From: Paraburkholderia sp. D15
GTDB lineage: Bacteria > Pseudomonadota > Gammaproteobacteria > Burkholderiales > Burkholderiaceae
DNA: 64,000 nucleotides
Assembly: GCF_029910215.1 (NCBI RefSeq)
Contig: NZ_CP110396.1
Coordinates: 2,108,001-2,172,000, forward strand
Direction of reading: 5' to 3'
The position numbers and the translations under genes are program-made. A model generated the notes under the pieces. That model saw only the letters and a program-made list of their open reading frames with translations. It searched no databases and had not been told where the DNA came from. Shown piece by piece: positions 8,734 through 18,056 of the stretch (its first letter is position 1; each line of letters starts with the position of its first letter).

Positions 8734-10121
8734 AAACGCTCTCCATCGCATTCCGGAATCTGCTGCGCAACCGGCGCCGCTCGACGCGAACCTTGCTCGC
8801 GATGGTGGTCGGGCTCACGGCGGTGCTGCTGTTCGGCGGCTACGCGCGCAACGTGACGTACGGCTTGCAGACCACCTTCGTGCGTGGCGAAGGACATCTG
8901 CAGATCCAGCGCAAGAACTACTTTCTGTATGGCGCCGGCGACCCGATGGCCTACGGCATCGACCGTTACCAGCATGTGATCGACGTGGTGCGCGCCGACA
9001 AGGTGCTGGCGCCGCTCGTCACGGTGGCGACGCCGCTGCTGTCCGTCAGCGGCATCGCGGGGAATTACGGCGCGGGCGTGTCGAGCACGGTGATCGGCGT
9101 GGGCATCGTGGTCGACGATCAGAACCGCATGCGGCAGTGGAACGATTACGGCTTTCCGCGCCGCGCCGCGCCCTTGTCGCTGACGTCGACCGGCGGCGAT
9201 TCGGCGGTGATCGGCACGGGCCTCGGCCGCATTCTGCGGCTGTGCGGGCCGCTCAACATTCCAGACTGCGCGCTCAACGGCGGTGTGCGCAAGGCCAGCA
9301 CCGGCCCTGCGCAGCCCGCGGACATCGCGCAGCTATCCGCGCTGGCCGCGGCCGATATGCCGAAGGTGGACAGCACAGGTATCCAGTTGCTCGCGGCGAA
9401 CGCATACGGTGCGCCGAACGTCGCGCAACTGACGGTGGTGAAAGCGGAAAGCCAGGGTGTGCGTGCAGTCGACGATCGTTATCTGCAACTGCATCTGCCG
9501 GAAGCGCAGAAGCTGATCTATGGCAACGAACCCGGCAAGGCGACGGCGATCGCGGTGCAGTTGCACCATACCGCCGATCTGCCGGCCGCGATGCAACGCA
9601 TCCGGCAACTCGAAGCGACCACGCTGAAGGACGACGACCTCGACGTGCTCGACTTCCGCACGCTCAATCCGCAATACCTGCAGATCACCGGGATGTTCAG
9701 CGCGATCTTCGGCTTCGTCACGCTGCTGATCGGCGTGATCGTGATGTTCATGGTCGGCAACACGATGAGCATGGCGGTGATGGAGCGCACCGTCGAGATC
9801 GGCACGTTGCGCGCGATGGGCGTGCGGCGGCTCGGCGTGTTGCGGATCTTTCTGCTGGAGGGCGCGTTGCTCGGGCTGCTCGGCGCGGCGCTCGGCATCG
9901 GCTGCGCGTTGCTCGGCGCGTGGGCGATCAACCACGGCGGTTTCCACTGGACGCCGCCCGGCGAGATCGATCCCGTGCCGTTCACGGTTCGGCTGTTCGG
10001 CGAGACGCGGATGATCGCCGGCTACGCGGTGGGGATCGTGCTGATCGCCGCGCTGTCGGCATTCTGGCCGGCGCGGCGGGCCGCGCGGATGCCGGTGGTC
10101 GATGCGCTGCTGTTCGCGTGA
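8730..10121 (+). CDS. FtsX/MacB/LolC-like ABC permease
   Basis: 463 residues with the four-helix FtsX/MacB layout: one membrane segment near residues 20-40, a periplasmic domain of about 270 residues, then three C-terminal segments from residue 325 (ITGMFSAIFGFVTLLIGVIVM onward). MERTVEIGTLRAMGVRR is the conserved coupling region. Only one permease gene is present, so it probably works as a homodimer with the ATPase at 8029-8733. Together with the LolA-like and barrel proteins downstream it suggests a Lol-like envelope route for the product of this block. Confidence 0.9.
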   Translation: MKTLSIAFRNLLRNRRRSTRTLLAMVVGLTAVLLFGGYARNVTYGLQTTFVRGEGHLQIQRKNYFLYGAGDPMAYGIDRYQHVIDVVRADKVLAPLVTVATPLLSVSGIAGNYGAGVSSTVIGVGIVVDDQNRMRQWNDYGFPRRAAPLSLTSTGGDSAVIGTGLGRILRLCGPLNIPDCALNGGVRKASTGPAQPADIAQLSALAAADMPKVDSTGIQLLAANAYGAPNVAQLTVVKAESQGVRAVDDRYLQLHLPEAQKLIYGNEPGKATAIAVQLHHTADLPAAMQRIRQLEATTLKDDDLDVLDFRTLNPQYLQITGMFSAIFGFVTLLIGVIVMFMVGNTMSMAVMERTVEIGTLRAMGVRRLGVLRIFLLEGALLGLLGAALGIGCALLGAWAINHGGFHWTPPGEIDPVPFTVRLFGETRMIAGYAVGIVLIAALSAFWPARRAARMPVVDALLFA

Positions 10122-10193
10122 GCGGTCGGCGGCAGGCAATCGCGCATGAATCGGCACGCTTGGGCACTGAGCACGATGAAACGAAGAGGCGTT

Positions 10194-11021
10194 ATGAAAC
10201 GGAATCGGCTTTACTCGACATGGCGGTTGGCGGCAGTGCTCTGCTTCGGCACGCTCGGCACCGTCGCCACGCTTGGCGCGTTCAGTACGCAGGCATGCGC
10301 GCAGGCGGATACATCGAAAGCGCAGCAGCTTCTGGAGGCGAGCGACGCGATCCGCAACCCCGGCCGCCCGTTCAGCCTGACGACGACCCTGATCGAGTTC
10401 CGCGCCGGTCAGCAGACCGGCACGAACACGCTGACCGTCTATTCGAAGGAAGACCCGGCAAGCGGTCAGTTCAACAGCCTCGTACGTTTCGACGCGCCGC
10501 TGCGCGACGCGAACAAGCTGGTGCTGAAAAACGGCAATGACCTGTGGTTCTACGATCCGAACAGCCAGGCGAGCGTGCGGATTTCGCCGCAGCAACGGCT
10601 GCTGGGCCAGGCCGCGAATGGCGACGTCGTCACCGTCAACTTCGCGAAGGACTACACCGCCACGCTGGCGGGCGAGGAAGACGTGACGGACGGCGATCAT
10701 CAGACGCGGCACGCGTACAAGCTGGCACTGGCGGCGCGTTCGCCGAGCGTCACGTATCACGCGATCGACATGTGGATCGACACGAGCACCCGGCAACCCG
10801 TCAAGGCGCGTTTCTACGCGGACAGCGGCAAGCTGCTGAAGACCACCTACTATCGCAAGTTCACCCAGGTGCTGGGCGCCGACCGGCCGACGGAGATGGT
10901 CATCATCGACGGGCTCGATCCCGGCTGGGTCACGGTGATGCGCTACGCCGACTACGCGTGGCGCGACATTCCCGACGAATGGCTGCAGCGCTCGTATCTG
11001 CCGCATTTCAAGGCGAATTGA
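10194..11021 (+). CDS. LolA-like outer-membrane lipoprotein-sorting family protein
   Basis: 275 residues from the ATG preceded by GAAGAGG; two in-frame upstream ATGs (10146, 10176) are less likely because this start places a clean signal peptide (MKRNRLYSTWRLAAVLCFG... cut after a AQA-type site). The mature part has the LolA/LolB-like open barrel pattern with repeated short strands and motifs such as LWFYDPNSQASVRIS and TTYYRKFTQVLG. Members of this family (COG2834-like) often neighbour FtsX-type permeases or RND lipid exporters and carry hydrophobic cargo across the periplasm. Its stop overlaps the next start by one base (TGATG). Confidence 0.82.
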   Translation: MKRNRLYSTWRLAAVLCFGTLGTVATLGAFSTQACAQADTSKAQQLLEASDAIRNPGRPFSLTTTLIEFRAGQQTGTNTLTVYSKEDPASGQFNSLVRFDAPLRDANKLVLKNGNDLWFYDPNSQASVRISPQQRLLGQAANGDVVTVNFAKDYTATLAGEEDVTDGDHQTRHAYKLALAARSPSVTYHAIDMWIDTSTRQPVKARFYADSGKLLKTTYYRKFTQVLGADRPTEMVIIDGLDPGWVTVMRYADYAWRDIPDEWLQRSYLPHFKAN

Positions 11022-12295
11022 TGATCGCGCGACGGCGTGCCTGGGCGCTGGCGGCCGTCGTTTCGCTCGCCGTGGCGGCTAGCGCGCCGCGCGTCGCGCG
11101 GGCCGACAGCGATACCGACGCGCTGTCCCTTGCCGACACCGCGACCGCGAACACGTCGGCGCATCGCGACTGGCAGGCGTCGTTCGAATTCGCGATGGGC
11201 AACTACAACCAGGCGAGCCAGACGACCAGCGCGGAGCTGGCCGATACCGCGCGCGTATCGTCCTTGCTGAGCTACGACGGTTCGTTCGCACCCGGCTGGC
11301 GCGCGGTATTCTCGAACCGCCTGGATGCGGGCTGGCGCGCGAACGTCGGCCAGTACAACGCGATCGATACACTGAAGCAGGCGTATCTGAGTTGGCAGCC
11401 GAACTCGACCACGATCGTCGACGCCGGTCGCGTGAATCTGCGCGAAGGCGTCGCGCAGGGCTTCAATCCGACGGACTTCTTCAAGACCAACGCGGTGCGC
11501 TCGATCGTGTCGATCGACCCGGCGAGCTTGCGCGAGAATCGCCTCGGCAGCGTGATGCTGCGCAGCCAGGTGCTCTGGTCGGGCGGTTCGCTAAGTGGAC
11601 TGGTGTCGCCGAAACTCGCGTCGCAGCCGAGCAATGCAACCTTCAATCCGGACTTCGGCGCGACCAATAATCAAACCCGCTATCTGCTGACGCTGACGCA
11701 GCGTCTGTTCGGCACGGTGGCGCCGCAATGGCTGTTATACGGCGGCGACGGCATCTCGCCGCAACTCGGTCTGAACGTGACGACCCTGCTCGGCGATGCG
11801 ACGACCGGTTTCATCGAGTATTCGGGGGGACGCAGCCCGACTTTCGGCGCGCAACCGGACAGCACGGACGCGTTTCATTCGAAGCTCGCGGCGGGCTTCA
11901 CGCATACCTTCACGAACAACCTGTCGTTGACGGTCGAATACGACTATGACGGCGCCAGCGCCGATCGCGCGACATGGAACCAGCTTGCGTTCGATCCCGC
12001 GCGCTACTGGCAATACCGCACCGCGATCAACGACGCGCAGGAACTGATGACCCGCCAGGCGTTGTTCAGCTACGCGACGTGGCAGGATGCGCTGATGCGT
12101 CATCTGGATCTGACCGCCATGCTGCACTACGACCTCGTCGATCACAGTTATTCGACATGGCTCGAAGCGCGGTATCACTGGCCGCGCGCGGATGTCGCGA
12201 TTCAATGGCAGACGAATCACGGCGCGTCGCACAGCACATATGGCGCCGACTCGCAAAGACAGGTGCTGCAGGCGCTGACGACGTTTTTCTTTTAG
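11021..12295 (+). CDS. Outer-membrane beta-barrel protein of the export block
   Basis: 424 residues with an N-terminal signal peptide (cleavage near ARA-DSD) and alternating polar/aromatic strands throughout; it ends in LTTFFF, a C-terminal phenylalanine as expected for BAM-inserted barrels. The segment WQPNSTTIVDAGRVNLREG followed by GFNPTDFFK resembles DUF1302/alginate-porin-like barrels that partner LolA-like proteins. Overlaps the LolA-like gene by one base, so the two are translationally coupled. It probably forms the outer-membrane end of the transport route; cargo not known. Confidence 0.8.
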   Translation: MIARRRAWALAAVVSLAVAASAPRVARADSDTDALSLADTATANTSAHRDWQASFEFAMGNYNQASQTTSAELADTARVSSLLSYDGSFAPGWRAVFSNRLDAGWRANVGQYNAIDTLKQAYLSWQPNSTTIVDAGRVNLREGVAQGFNPTDFFKTNAVRSIVSIDPASLRENRLGSVMLRSQVLWSGGSLSGLVSPKLASQPSNATFNPDFGATNNQTRYLLTLTQRLFGTVAPQWLLYGGDGISPQLGLNVTTLLGDATTGFIEYSGGRSPTFGAQPDSTDAFHSKLAAGFTHTFTNNLSLTVEYDYDGASADRATWNQLAFDPARYWQYRTAINDAQELMTRQALFSYATWQDALMRHLDLTAMLHYDLVDHSYSTWLEARYHWPRADVAIQWQTNHGASHSTYGADSQRQVLQALTTFFF

Positions 12296-12349
12296 CGCTT
12301 CCAGCTCTGTAGCTCTTCTGCGCACCGTGCCGGCGGCGTCATCGATGAT

Positions 12350-12375
12350 AAAAAAGGCCGCCTCGCGAGGCGGCC
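12350..12375 (-). terminator. Rho-independent terminator for the quinone oxidoreductase gene
   Basis: A perfect GC-rich palindrome (12356-12375, arms GGCCGCCTCG/CGAGGCGGCC) is flanked on its left by six A residues, giving a T run after the hairpin on the - strand. It lies 40 bases past the - strand stop and also separates the two convergent blocks. Confidence 0.8.
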
Positions 12376-12414
12376 ATTGCAAGCGTCAGCGACAGTGCCG
12401 CTGCCGCTACACGC

Positions 12415-13431
12415 TCACGGACGCAGGATCACCTTGCCGAAATTGCGGCGCGCGTGAATGTAGCGGTGCGCTTCGGCGGCGTCGTCGAGCGCGAAGATGG
12501 AATCGATCATCGGCATGACCTGTCCGGATTCGTACAGCGCGAGAATCTCGTAGATGCCCGCCACGCAGATCTCGTAGCGCGACCACAGCGCGGGAAGATG
12601 CAGCCCGGAGATCGACTTGTTGGCCGTCATCAGCGCGATCGGCTCCACGCGCATGGCCGGATGCCAGAACCGCACCAGTTGCAGCGGCGATGCACCGGCT
12701 TCGTTGATGACCCCCGCGCCGCCGAGCAGCACCAGCCTGCCCAGCAAGCCGAGACTTTCATAGCTCTGCTGATACGACTTGCCGCCGGTGGAATCCAGAA
12801 TCACGTCGGCGCCGCGGCCGCCCGTCAATTCGCGCAAGCGCTCGGCGAGATTTTCCTTGGCCGGATCGATGCAGGCATCGGCGCCGATGAAGGTCAAGCG
12901 TGCGTGCTTGCTCTCGGTCGCGATGGCGATCACGCGCGCGCCGCGCGCGAGACACAGTTGCAGCGCGGCCAGACCGACGCCGCCGCCCGCCGAATGCACC
13001 GCGACGGTTTCGCCGGCGCGCACGCTCGCCAGACGATCGACCGACAGCCACGCTGTCAGATAGCTGGTGGCGATCACCGATGCTTCGTCGTCGGACATCG
13101 CGTCGGGCATCTTGAACAACTGATGGCTCGGGCACACCACATGGGTGGCGTAGCCGCCGCCGTCGATGGTGGCGAAGACGCGGTCGCCGGGCACGAAGTC
13201 GGTGACGTCCTTGCCGACTTGAACGACGCGGCCGGCCACTTCGTACCCCGGCACGTAGGGCAGCGCCGGGCTTTCCGGATAGATGCCGAGGCGGATCACG
13301 AGGTCGGGAAAATTCACGCCGCTGGCCGCGACTTCGATCATGACGTCCCGGTTGCCGGGTTCCGGCGCGACGAAGGGTTCCACGGTCAGCGCATCGGGTT
13401 GGCCGAATTGACGAATGATGACGTGTCTCAT
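12415..13431 (-). CDS. Zinc-free quinone oxidoreductase / MDR-family alcohol dehydrogenase
   Basis: 338 residues of the medium-chain dehydrogenase/reductase family. GroES-like N-terminal part (VAASGVNFPDLVIRLGIYP, then PYVPGYEVAGRVVQVG) and Rossmann motif AGGGVGLAALQL are intact; the zinc ligands of classical ADHs are absent, which fits quinone oxidoreductase/enoyl reductase types. The start MRHVIIRQFG is chosen because GAGGA lies just upstream; a start 10 codons earlier would lack a good site. NADPH-dependent reduction of a quinone or enone is likely; the true substrate is unknown. Confidence 0.85.
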   Translation of the reverse strand: MRHVIIRQFGQPDALTVEPFVAPEPGNRDVMIEVAASGVNFPDLVIRLGIYPESPALPYVPGYEVAGRVVQVGKDVTDFVPGDRVFATIDGGGYATHVVCPSHQLFKMPDAMSDDEASVIATSYLTAWLSVDRLASVRAGETVAVHSAGGGVGLAALQLCLARGARVIAIATESKHARLTFIGADACIDPAKENLAERLRELTGGRGADVILDSTGGKSYQQSYESLGLLGRLVLLGGAGVINEAGASPLQLVRFWHPAMRVEPIALMTANKSISGLHLPALWSRYEICVAGIYEILALYESGQVMPMIDSIFALDDAAEAHRYIHARRNFGKVILRP

Positions 13432-13810
13432 GCGTATCCTCGTTTTATCGATCCGCGGCATCGCAGAGGGAATCCGGCCGCATATTGTTCATTGCGCCTG
13501 TATTCGAATTAGCTTTCTCTTTTCCGGCTATTTCTGGTTTGGATTGCTGATTAATATTCACAGGAGATATCCTTTTTTTCATGGCCCTGATGGTGAAATC
13601 CGTGAGCACGGTTAGGCGATGCCTGAAGCCAGGCGCCGGGTACGCGTGTGTCGATGCGGGAGAGAAAAAGCGCGCGGCGTCTGTTAAAGGAATTCTAATT
13701 CGCTCGTCGCGAAGCCACGCAAATCATCGAAAATTTTTAAGCAAGATGCGTGTAACTTGGCAAGATCGGTGGAATGGATATTCGTCGTGCGTGGAAAAAA
13801 TTCTATTCGA
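13432..13810. other. Intergenic region, relatively AT-rich
   Basis: About 380 bases between two - strand genes. It must hold the promoter of the quinone oxidoreductase gene. T runs and low GC stand out from the surroundings, but no convincing gene, hairpin or operator was seen. Confidence 0.5.
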
Positions 13811-14977
13811 TTACTTCGGCATATCCGGATTGACCGGCTGTTGCGATAACGCATCGTTCCGTTCGGTGAGCGATGCGCCGAAAAACGTCACGGCCTGTTC
13901 GATCGCCAGCGCGTGAACTTCGTCGCGATTCACACCGGGCGCTTCCTCGCAAATGTTGGCGAGCTTCGTCATGACCGCCGGCAGACAACTGTTGATGAAG
14001 CTGACGTGGGTCGCGCCGTCGATCATGTCGACCTGCGCGTGCGGCAAAAAGCGGGCGATGTGGAGAATGTTCGACGGCGGCGGCGCGGTCGTGTCGGCGG
14101 TGCCCGCGATCAGGCGCAGCGGGATGTCGATACGGGTCAGCGATGGTTCGTCGAGCGCCTTGCCGATCGCGGGTGCGATGGCCAGCACCGCCTTCACGCG
14201 CGAGTCGCGGTACGACGCGCCGGCACGTTCGATCGACGCGAGCGCGTCGGCCGGAAGCGGCGTCGCCGCGACCGCCTGGCGCGTCGTGCCCGGCGGATGG
14301 CAGTTGGTATCGGCGGCGTTCGAATGGCAGAACGCCTTGAATGCCGGCAGGTTGGTGCGGGCGCCCGCGAGTTCGAGCACCGTGTAGCCGCCGAGCGAGT
14401 AGCCGGCGGCGCCGATCCGGGCCCGATCGATGTGCGGGCCGAACGTCGGGTCGGCGAGAACGCCGTCGAGCACGTCGCTCAGATCGCGAGCGCGTTCCCA
14501 CCAGAGCACGAAGCCTTCGCGCGTCAGCGGTTCGAGCGCGTTGTTGCCGGGATGATTCACAGCCGCGACGATGTAGCCGTGCGCGGCCAGTGCGGACGCA
14601 AGCCAGTCGAGATCGTCGGCGCTGCCGGTCGTGCCGTGCGACATGACGAGTAGCGGGTAGGTGGCGTGGGCAGTCGACAGCGAAGCGTTCTGCGCCAGAT
14701 CGTGCCCGCGGAAGGCCGCGCGTCCCGGCGGCCCGATGTCGTGCGGTAGCACGTGCGCGTCGCTGTCGACCGGATACCAGACGCGCGTGATCAGTGCCCT
14801 CGTCTGCGCGCCGCGCCATTCGCGCGGCCCGGCGGGATGAAACACGCGATCGGTCGCGCCGACCGGGGCAGGGTCGCCGGATGCGGCGTTCGTGTTCGCG
14901 CCGGTGTAAGTGCCGGTGGCCGCGTGGGCCCACGACGCTACGATCAACATCGAGGCAACGGCACAACGACGGAGCAT
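13811..14977 (-). CDS. Secreted alpha/beta hydrolase (dienelactone hydrolase/PAF-acetylhydrolase-like)
   Basis: 388 residues with a signal peptide (MLRRCAVASMLIVASWAHA|ATG). Fold landmarks: LLVMSHGTTGSADD (oxyanion region), nucleophile elbow GYSLGG, acid in RLIAGTADTTAPP and histidine in GATHVSFI. It resembles large predicted dienelactone hydrolases and platelet-activating-factor-acetylhydrolase-like esterases, which are exported and cleave esters or acyl groups. Substrate not predictable. It lies alone between the quinone oxidoreductase and the AraC regulator on the same strand, so control by that AraC protein is possible but unproven. Confidence 0.82.
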   Translation of the reverse strand: MLRRCAVASMLIVASWAHAATGTYTGANTNAASGDPAPVGATDRVFHPAGPREWRGAQTRALITRVWYPVDSDAHVLPHDIGPPGRAAFRGHDLAQNASLSTAHATYPLLVMSHGTTGSADDLDWLASALAAHGYIVAAVNHPGNNALEPLTREGFVLWWERARDLSDVLDGVLADPTFGPHIDRARIGAAGYSLGGYTVLELAGARTNLPAFKAFCHSNAADTNCHPPGTTRQAVAATPLPADALASIERAGASYRDSRVKAVLAIAPAIGKALDEPSLTRIDIPLRLIAGTADTTAPPPSNILHIARFLPHAQVDMIDGATHVSFINSCLPAVMTKLANICEEAPGVNRDEVHALAIEQAVTFFGASLTERNDALSQQPVNPDMPK

Positions 14978-15144
14978 GACGATTCCTTGCGGTGGCGCGC
15001 GGGCGCGTGGATGGATCGCCGATCAGTATCGCAGATGTGTTTTTCGTTTGGCTGTCCCGGCGCATGCGTCGAGCATCACCTGCATGAGATCTCATCGCGG
15101 CGGCGCCGGAAGAACGCCTGCGCGCTCTCCGGATTGACGAGCGA

Positions 15145-16083
15145 TTACCTCGCTTCGTGCAGAAAGCTGCGTGCTTCGCCGGCCTGGCCGCGCCAGTGGC
15201 TCGGCGTCGTGCCGGTGATTTTGCGGAACGCGCGGCTGAACTGGCTGGAGCCGGCGAAACCCACGGAGATAGCGATCTCGAGCAGGTTGGCATCGCGTTT
15301 CATCATCATTTCCTTCGCGCGGTCGATGCGGCGCGTCAGGATGTAGTGATACGGCGATACGCCGAATGCAATGGTGAACGAGCGCGAGAAGTAGTAAGGA
15401 CTCAGGCTGACCAGATTGGCCAGATCGATCAGATGGATGTCGGTGCTCAGATGTTCGTCGATATAGCGCACCAGTTGCTTCGCCTGAAACGACGACAGTC
15501 CCGATTTGGGCAATGCGGAGACCCGGGCCGAATGCTGGAGGCCGAGATTGCGCGCTTCGTGCAGACACGTCAGCGCGAGCGCTTCCACGTGCAGACTGTT
15601 CAGCTCCGGCGTTTCCGCGACTTGCGCGATATGACGGAGAAGCGACACCAGAAATGCATTGCGTTCGGTCATCATGGGCACCAGATCGGAGAGAGGTTGA
15701 AAGGCCATGGACAGCCTGGCCAACGCGGTTTCGTCGATGGTGAGAACGGTCCTTTGCGTCAGGCCGCTTTGATGCACGTTGGCGATGAACTCGACCCCGG
15801 CGGGCCGAAAGTCGACGCTGCCGAGCGCCTTGCCCGGGCGCACCACGCGCCGCCCGTTCAGGATGAATTCCGCCGCGCCCGGCTTGATCTCCGCCTCCCA
15901 TAGCACGAACACATGCCGGCAATGCACCAGCTCCTGACGGTAGGGTTGTTCCGGTTCGGACATTCGGCCTATCGTTCCCCAGGATCCCAGCTTGCGCAGC
16001 TTCAACGCCTCGCCTGAAAAGGCGCTCAAGTCGCTGTGATCCACGGCGATCCCCGGCGTGGAGAATAAGGACGGGTCATTCAA
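15145..16083 (-). CDS. AraC-family transcriptional regulator
   Basis: 312 residues. The C-terminal 100 residues hold two helix-turn-helix units: IHLIDLANLVSLSPYYFSRS and LLEIAISVGFAGSSQFSRAF, the second followed by the hallmark RKITGTTPSHWR. The N-terminal half is a weak cupin-like sensor (LWEAEIKPGAAEFILNGRR). It lies upstream of the secreted hydrolase and downstream of the MFS gene, all on the - strand. Ligand and targets unknown. Confidence 0.9.
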   Translation of the reverse strand: MNDPSLFSTPGIAVDHSDLSAFSGEALKLRKLGSWGTIGRMSEPEQPYRQELVHCRHVFVLWEAEIKPGAAEFILNGRRVVRPGKALGSVDFRPAGVEFIANVHQSGLTQRTVLTIDETALARLSMAFQPLSDLVPMMTERNAFLVSLLRHIAQVAETPELNSLHVEALALTCLHEARNLGLQHSARVSALPKSGLSSFQAKQLVRYIDEHLSTDIHLIDLANLVSLSPYYFSRSFTIAFGVSPYHYILTRRIDRAKEMMMKRDANLLEIAISVGFAGSSQFSRAFRKITGTTPSHWRGQAGEARSFLHEAR

Positions 16084-16478
16084 TTAGAGTCTCCAATTTT
16101 CATTGTTCGTATGGGTACCGATGGCCATCGATGAAACTCTGCTTGAGAGGCGATTGCGGATTCGACCCGGCGGCGTGGGCGTATTGTCAGGTTTTTTAAC
16201 GCCGCGACTCTATATCAGAGATTGACTGCCGGGCCAATATTCCAGAATGTCAATTTTCTTCCCGGCTTTCTTCCTGTGGCCGGGATATTTTTATTACAGC
16301 GCCTTTGTCGCGTTACGAAATATAACGGGACGCGGGGCGTGGTGCTGAATGAAAACGTTGTCGTGGGATGATAGTGTTAAAACGGTCGACGATTCGGATA
16401 TTTCACTCGATCGCGTGATGCGTTATTAAAGCCAGTTTCTCGCGGTTTTGTCAAAGTCATATCGTGGCATGGCGCGCG
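16084..16478. other. Intergenic region upstream of the AraC regulator gene
   Basis: About 395 bases of lower GC, containing the regulator promoter and the 3' flank of the MFS gene. A short hairpin (CCCGGC at 16261-16266 with GCCGGG at 16279-16284) is followed by an A/T-rich tract and could be a weak + strand terminator, but nothing on the + strand needs one. No gene seen. Confidence 0.4.
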
Positions 16479-17780
16479 CTACTCGGCGAACTGTTCTTTC
16501 AGCGGCGCCAGCGCCAGCAGCGAAACAAGACTGCAAATAATCATGTAGTGCGCGGGTGCCATTAAATCGCCGGTGACGCCGATCAGCCACGTCACGATAA
16601 ACGGCGCGAAGCCGCCGAATACCGATACGCCGACGCTGTAGATGGTCGAGAAACCGGTGGAGCGCACCTGCTTCGGAAAGCTCTCCGCGAGCAACTGGAA
16701 ACTGGCGCCCGAGCCGAGCGCGAGGCAGCCGGCCAGCACCGCGATCGCCGCGACGGCAATCCAGCCAGACTGCGGATTGCGGTTCAGCAGCCAGAACGCC
16801 GGATAGATCAACGCCGCGCCGAGCAACCGCGAATACGCGACGAACGGCTTGCGGTGCGTCAGCCGGTCGGACAGCCGGCCGGCGAGCGGCGAGCCGAGCA
16901 GCAGGATCGCGCCCGCCGCCGATGCGGCCACGTAAGAGACCGAGGCGGGCATGTGCAGCGCGACGACCAGATATGTCGGCATGTAGAGCACCACGATGAA
17001 CATGGACGCCGTGCCGCCGACCATCAACAGAATGCCGCTGACGAGTGCGCGCCGATGCGTGGTGAACACCGGCCCGACCGGATTGCGGATGCGCGACGGC
17101 GTGGGATGCGTCTCGTGCAACGTGCGACGGATCGCGTAACCGAGCGGCCCGATCAGCAGCCCGAACAGGAACGGCACGCGCCAGCCCCAATCGGCGAGTT
17201 GGCGTGGCGACAGCAGCGCGGTCAGGAGAAAGCCGGTCAGCGCGCCGGCCAGCGCGGCGCCGCCTTGACTCGCCATCTGCCAGCTGATCATGAAGCCGCG
17301 CTGCGAGCGTGGCGCGGCTTCGGCGAGCAAGGTGGTCGATGCGCCGATTTCGCCGCCCGCGGAAAAGCCTTGCAGCAATCTGCCGAGCACGATCGGCAGC
17401 GGCGCGAGCGCACCGATCTGCGCGTGGGTCGGCGCGAGTCCGATGAGCGCGGTGCCGGCGGCCATCAAACCGATGGTCAGCGTCATCGCCGGTTTGCGTC
17501 CGGCGCGATCCGCGTACGCGCCGATCGCGATACCGCCGAGCGGACGCATCACGAAACCGGCGCCGAAGGTCGCCATAACGAGTAGTAAAGCGTTGAACGG
17601 CGTGGAAGAAGGAAAGAACTGCTGGCCGATCAGTACCGCAAAAAAACTGAAGATCGTGAAATCGAACATTTCGAGGCCATTGCCCAACGTGACAGCGGCA
17701 ATCAATGTCCAATTCGTTGTGGACTGGCGCGCGAATAAATGGGATGGATCACCCAACGCAGGGGCGGGATGGGGTTTCAT
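16479..17780 (-). CDS. MFS transporter, metabolite:H+ symporter (MHS) type
   Basis: 433 residues, 12 predicted membrane segments. The loop 2-3 motif GAYADRAGRKPAM and the segment GRLLQGFSAGGEIGASTTLLAEAAP are hallmarks of the MHS branch (ProP, citrate, tricarballylate and shikimate transporters). Likely imports a polar organic acid with protons. On the same strand as the AraC and hydrolase genes but about 400 bases from them, so probably its own transcript. Substrate unknown. Confidence 0.88.
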   Translation of the reverse strand: MKPHPAPALGDPSHLFARQSTTNWTLIAAVTLGNGLEMFDFTIFSFFAVLIGQQFFPSSTPFNALLLVMATFGAGFVMRPLGGIAIGAYADRAGRKPAMTLTIGLMAAGTALIGLAPTHAQIGALAPLPIVLGRLLQGFSAGGEIGASTTLLAEAAPRSQRGFMISWQMASQGGAALAGALTGFLLTALLSPRQLADWGWRVPFLFGLLIGPLGYAIRRTLHETHPTPSRIRNPVGPVFTTHRRALVSGILLMVGGTASMFIVVLYMPTYLVVALHMPASVSYVAASAAGAILLLGSPLAGRLSDRLTHRKPFVAYSRLLGAALIYPAFWLLNRNPQSGWIAVAAIAVLAGCLALGSGASFQLLAESFPKQVRSTGFSTIYSVGVSVFGGFAPFIVTWLIGVTGDLMAPAHYMIICSLVSLLALAPLKEQFAE

Positions 17781-18056
17781 CGCATTCCCGGAGCGACCAT
17801 CATGTTCGATAGAGATTTATGGGTTCCGCACGGCTTCGTGAGCGTCGCCATCATAAACTACGTGCGCGGCGGATATCAATTAGCGAACGAGGTGGTTTCG
17901 CGAAACGGCGCTGATTCTAGATGGAGTTAATGCTGGTTGAATAAAAATGAATTGATCGAGGTAATCGGCGGGACCGTGGCGGGTGGGATTCGATGCCACG
18001 GTCCTGGGTTCGGCAGGCCGGTCATGCTTTTTTTATGTCTTCATGGTTTCACGCTT

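Noticed and set aside
12454..13512. Long + strand open frame opposite the quinone oxidoreductase
   Set aside because: Shadow frame; the - strand gene has full family motifs and a terminator.
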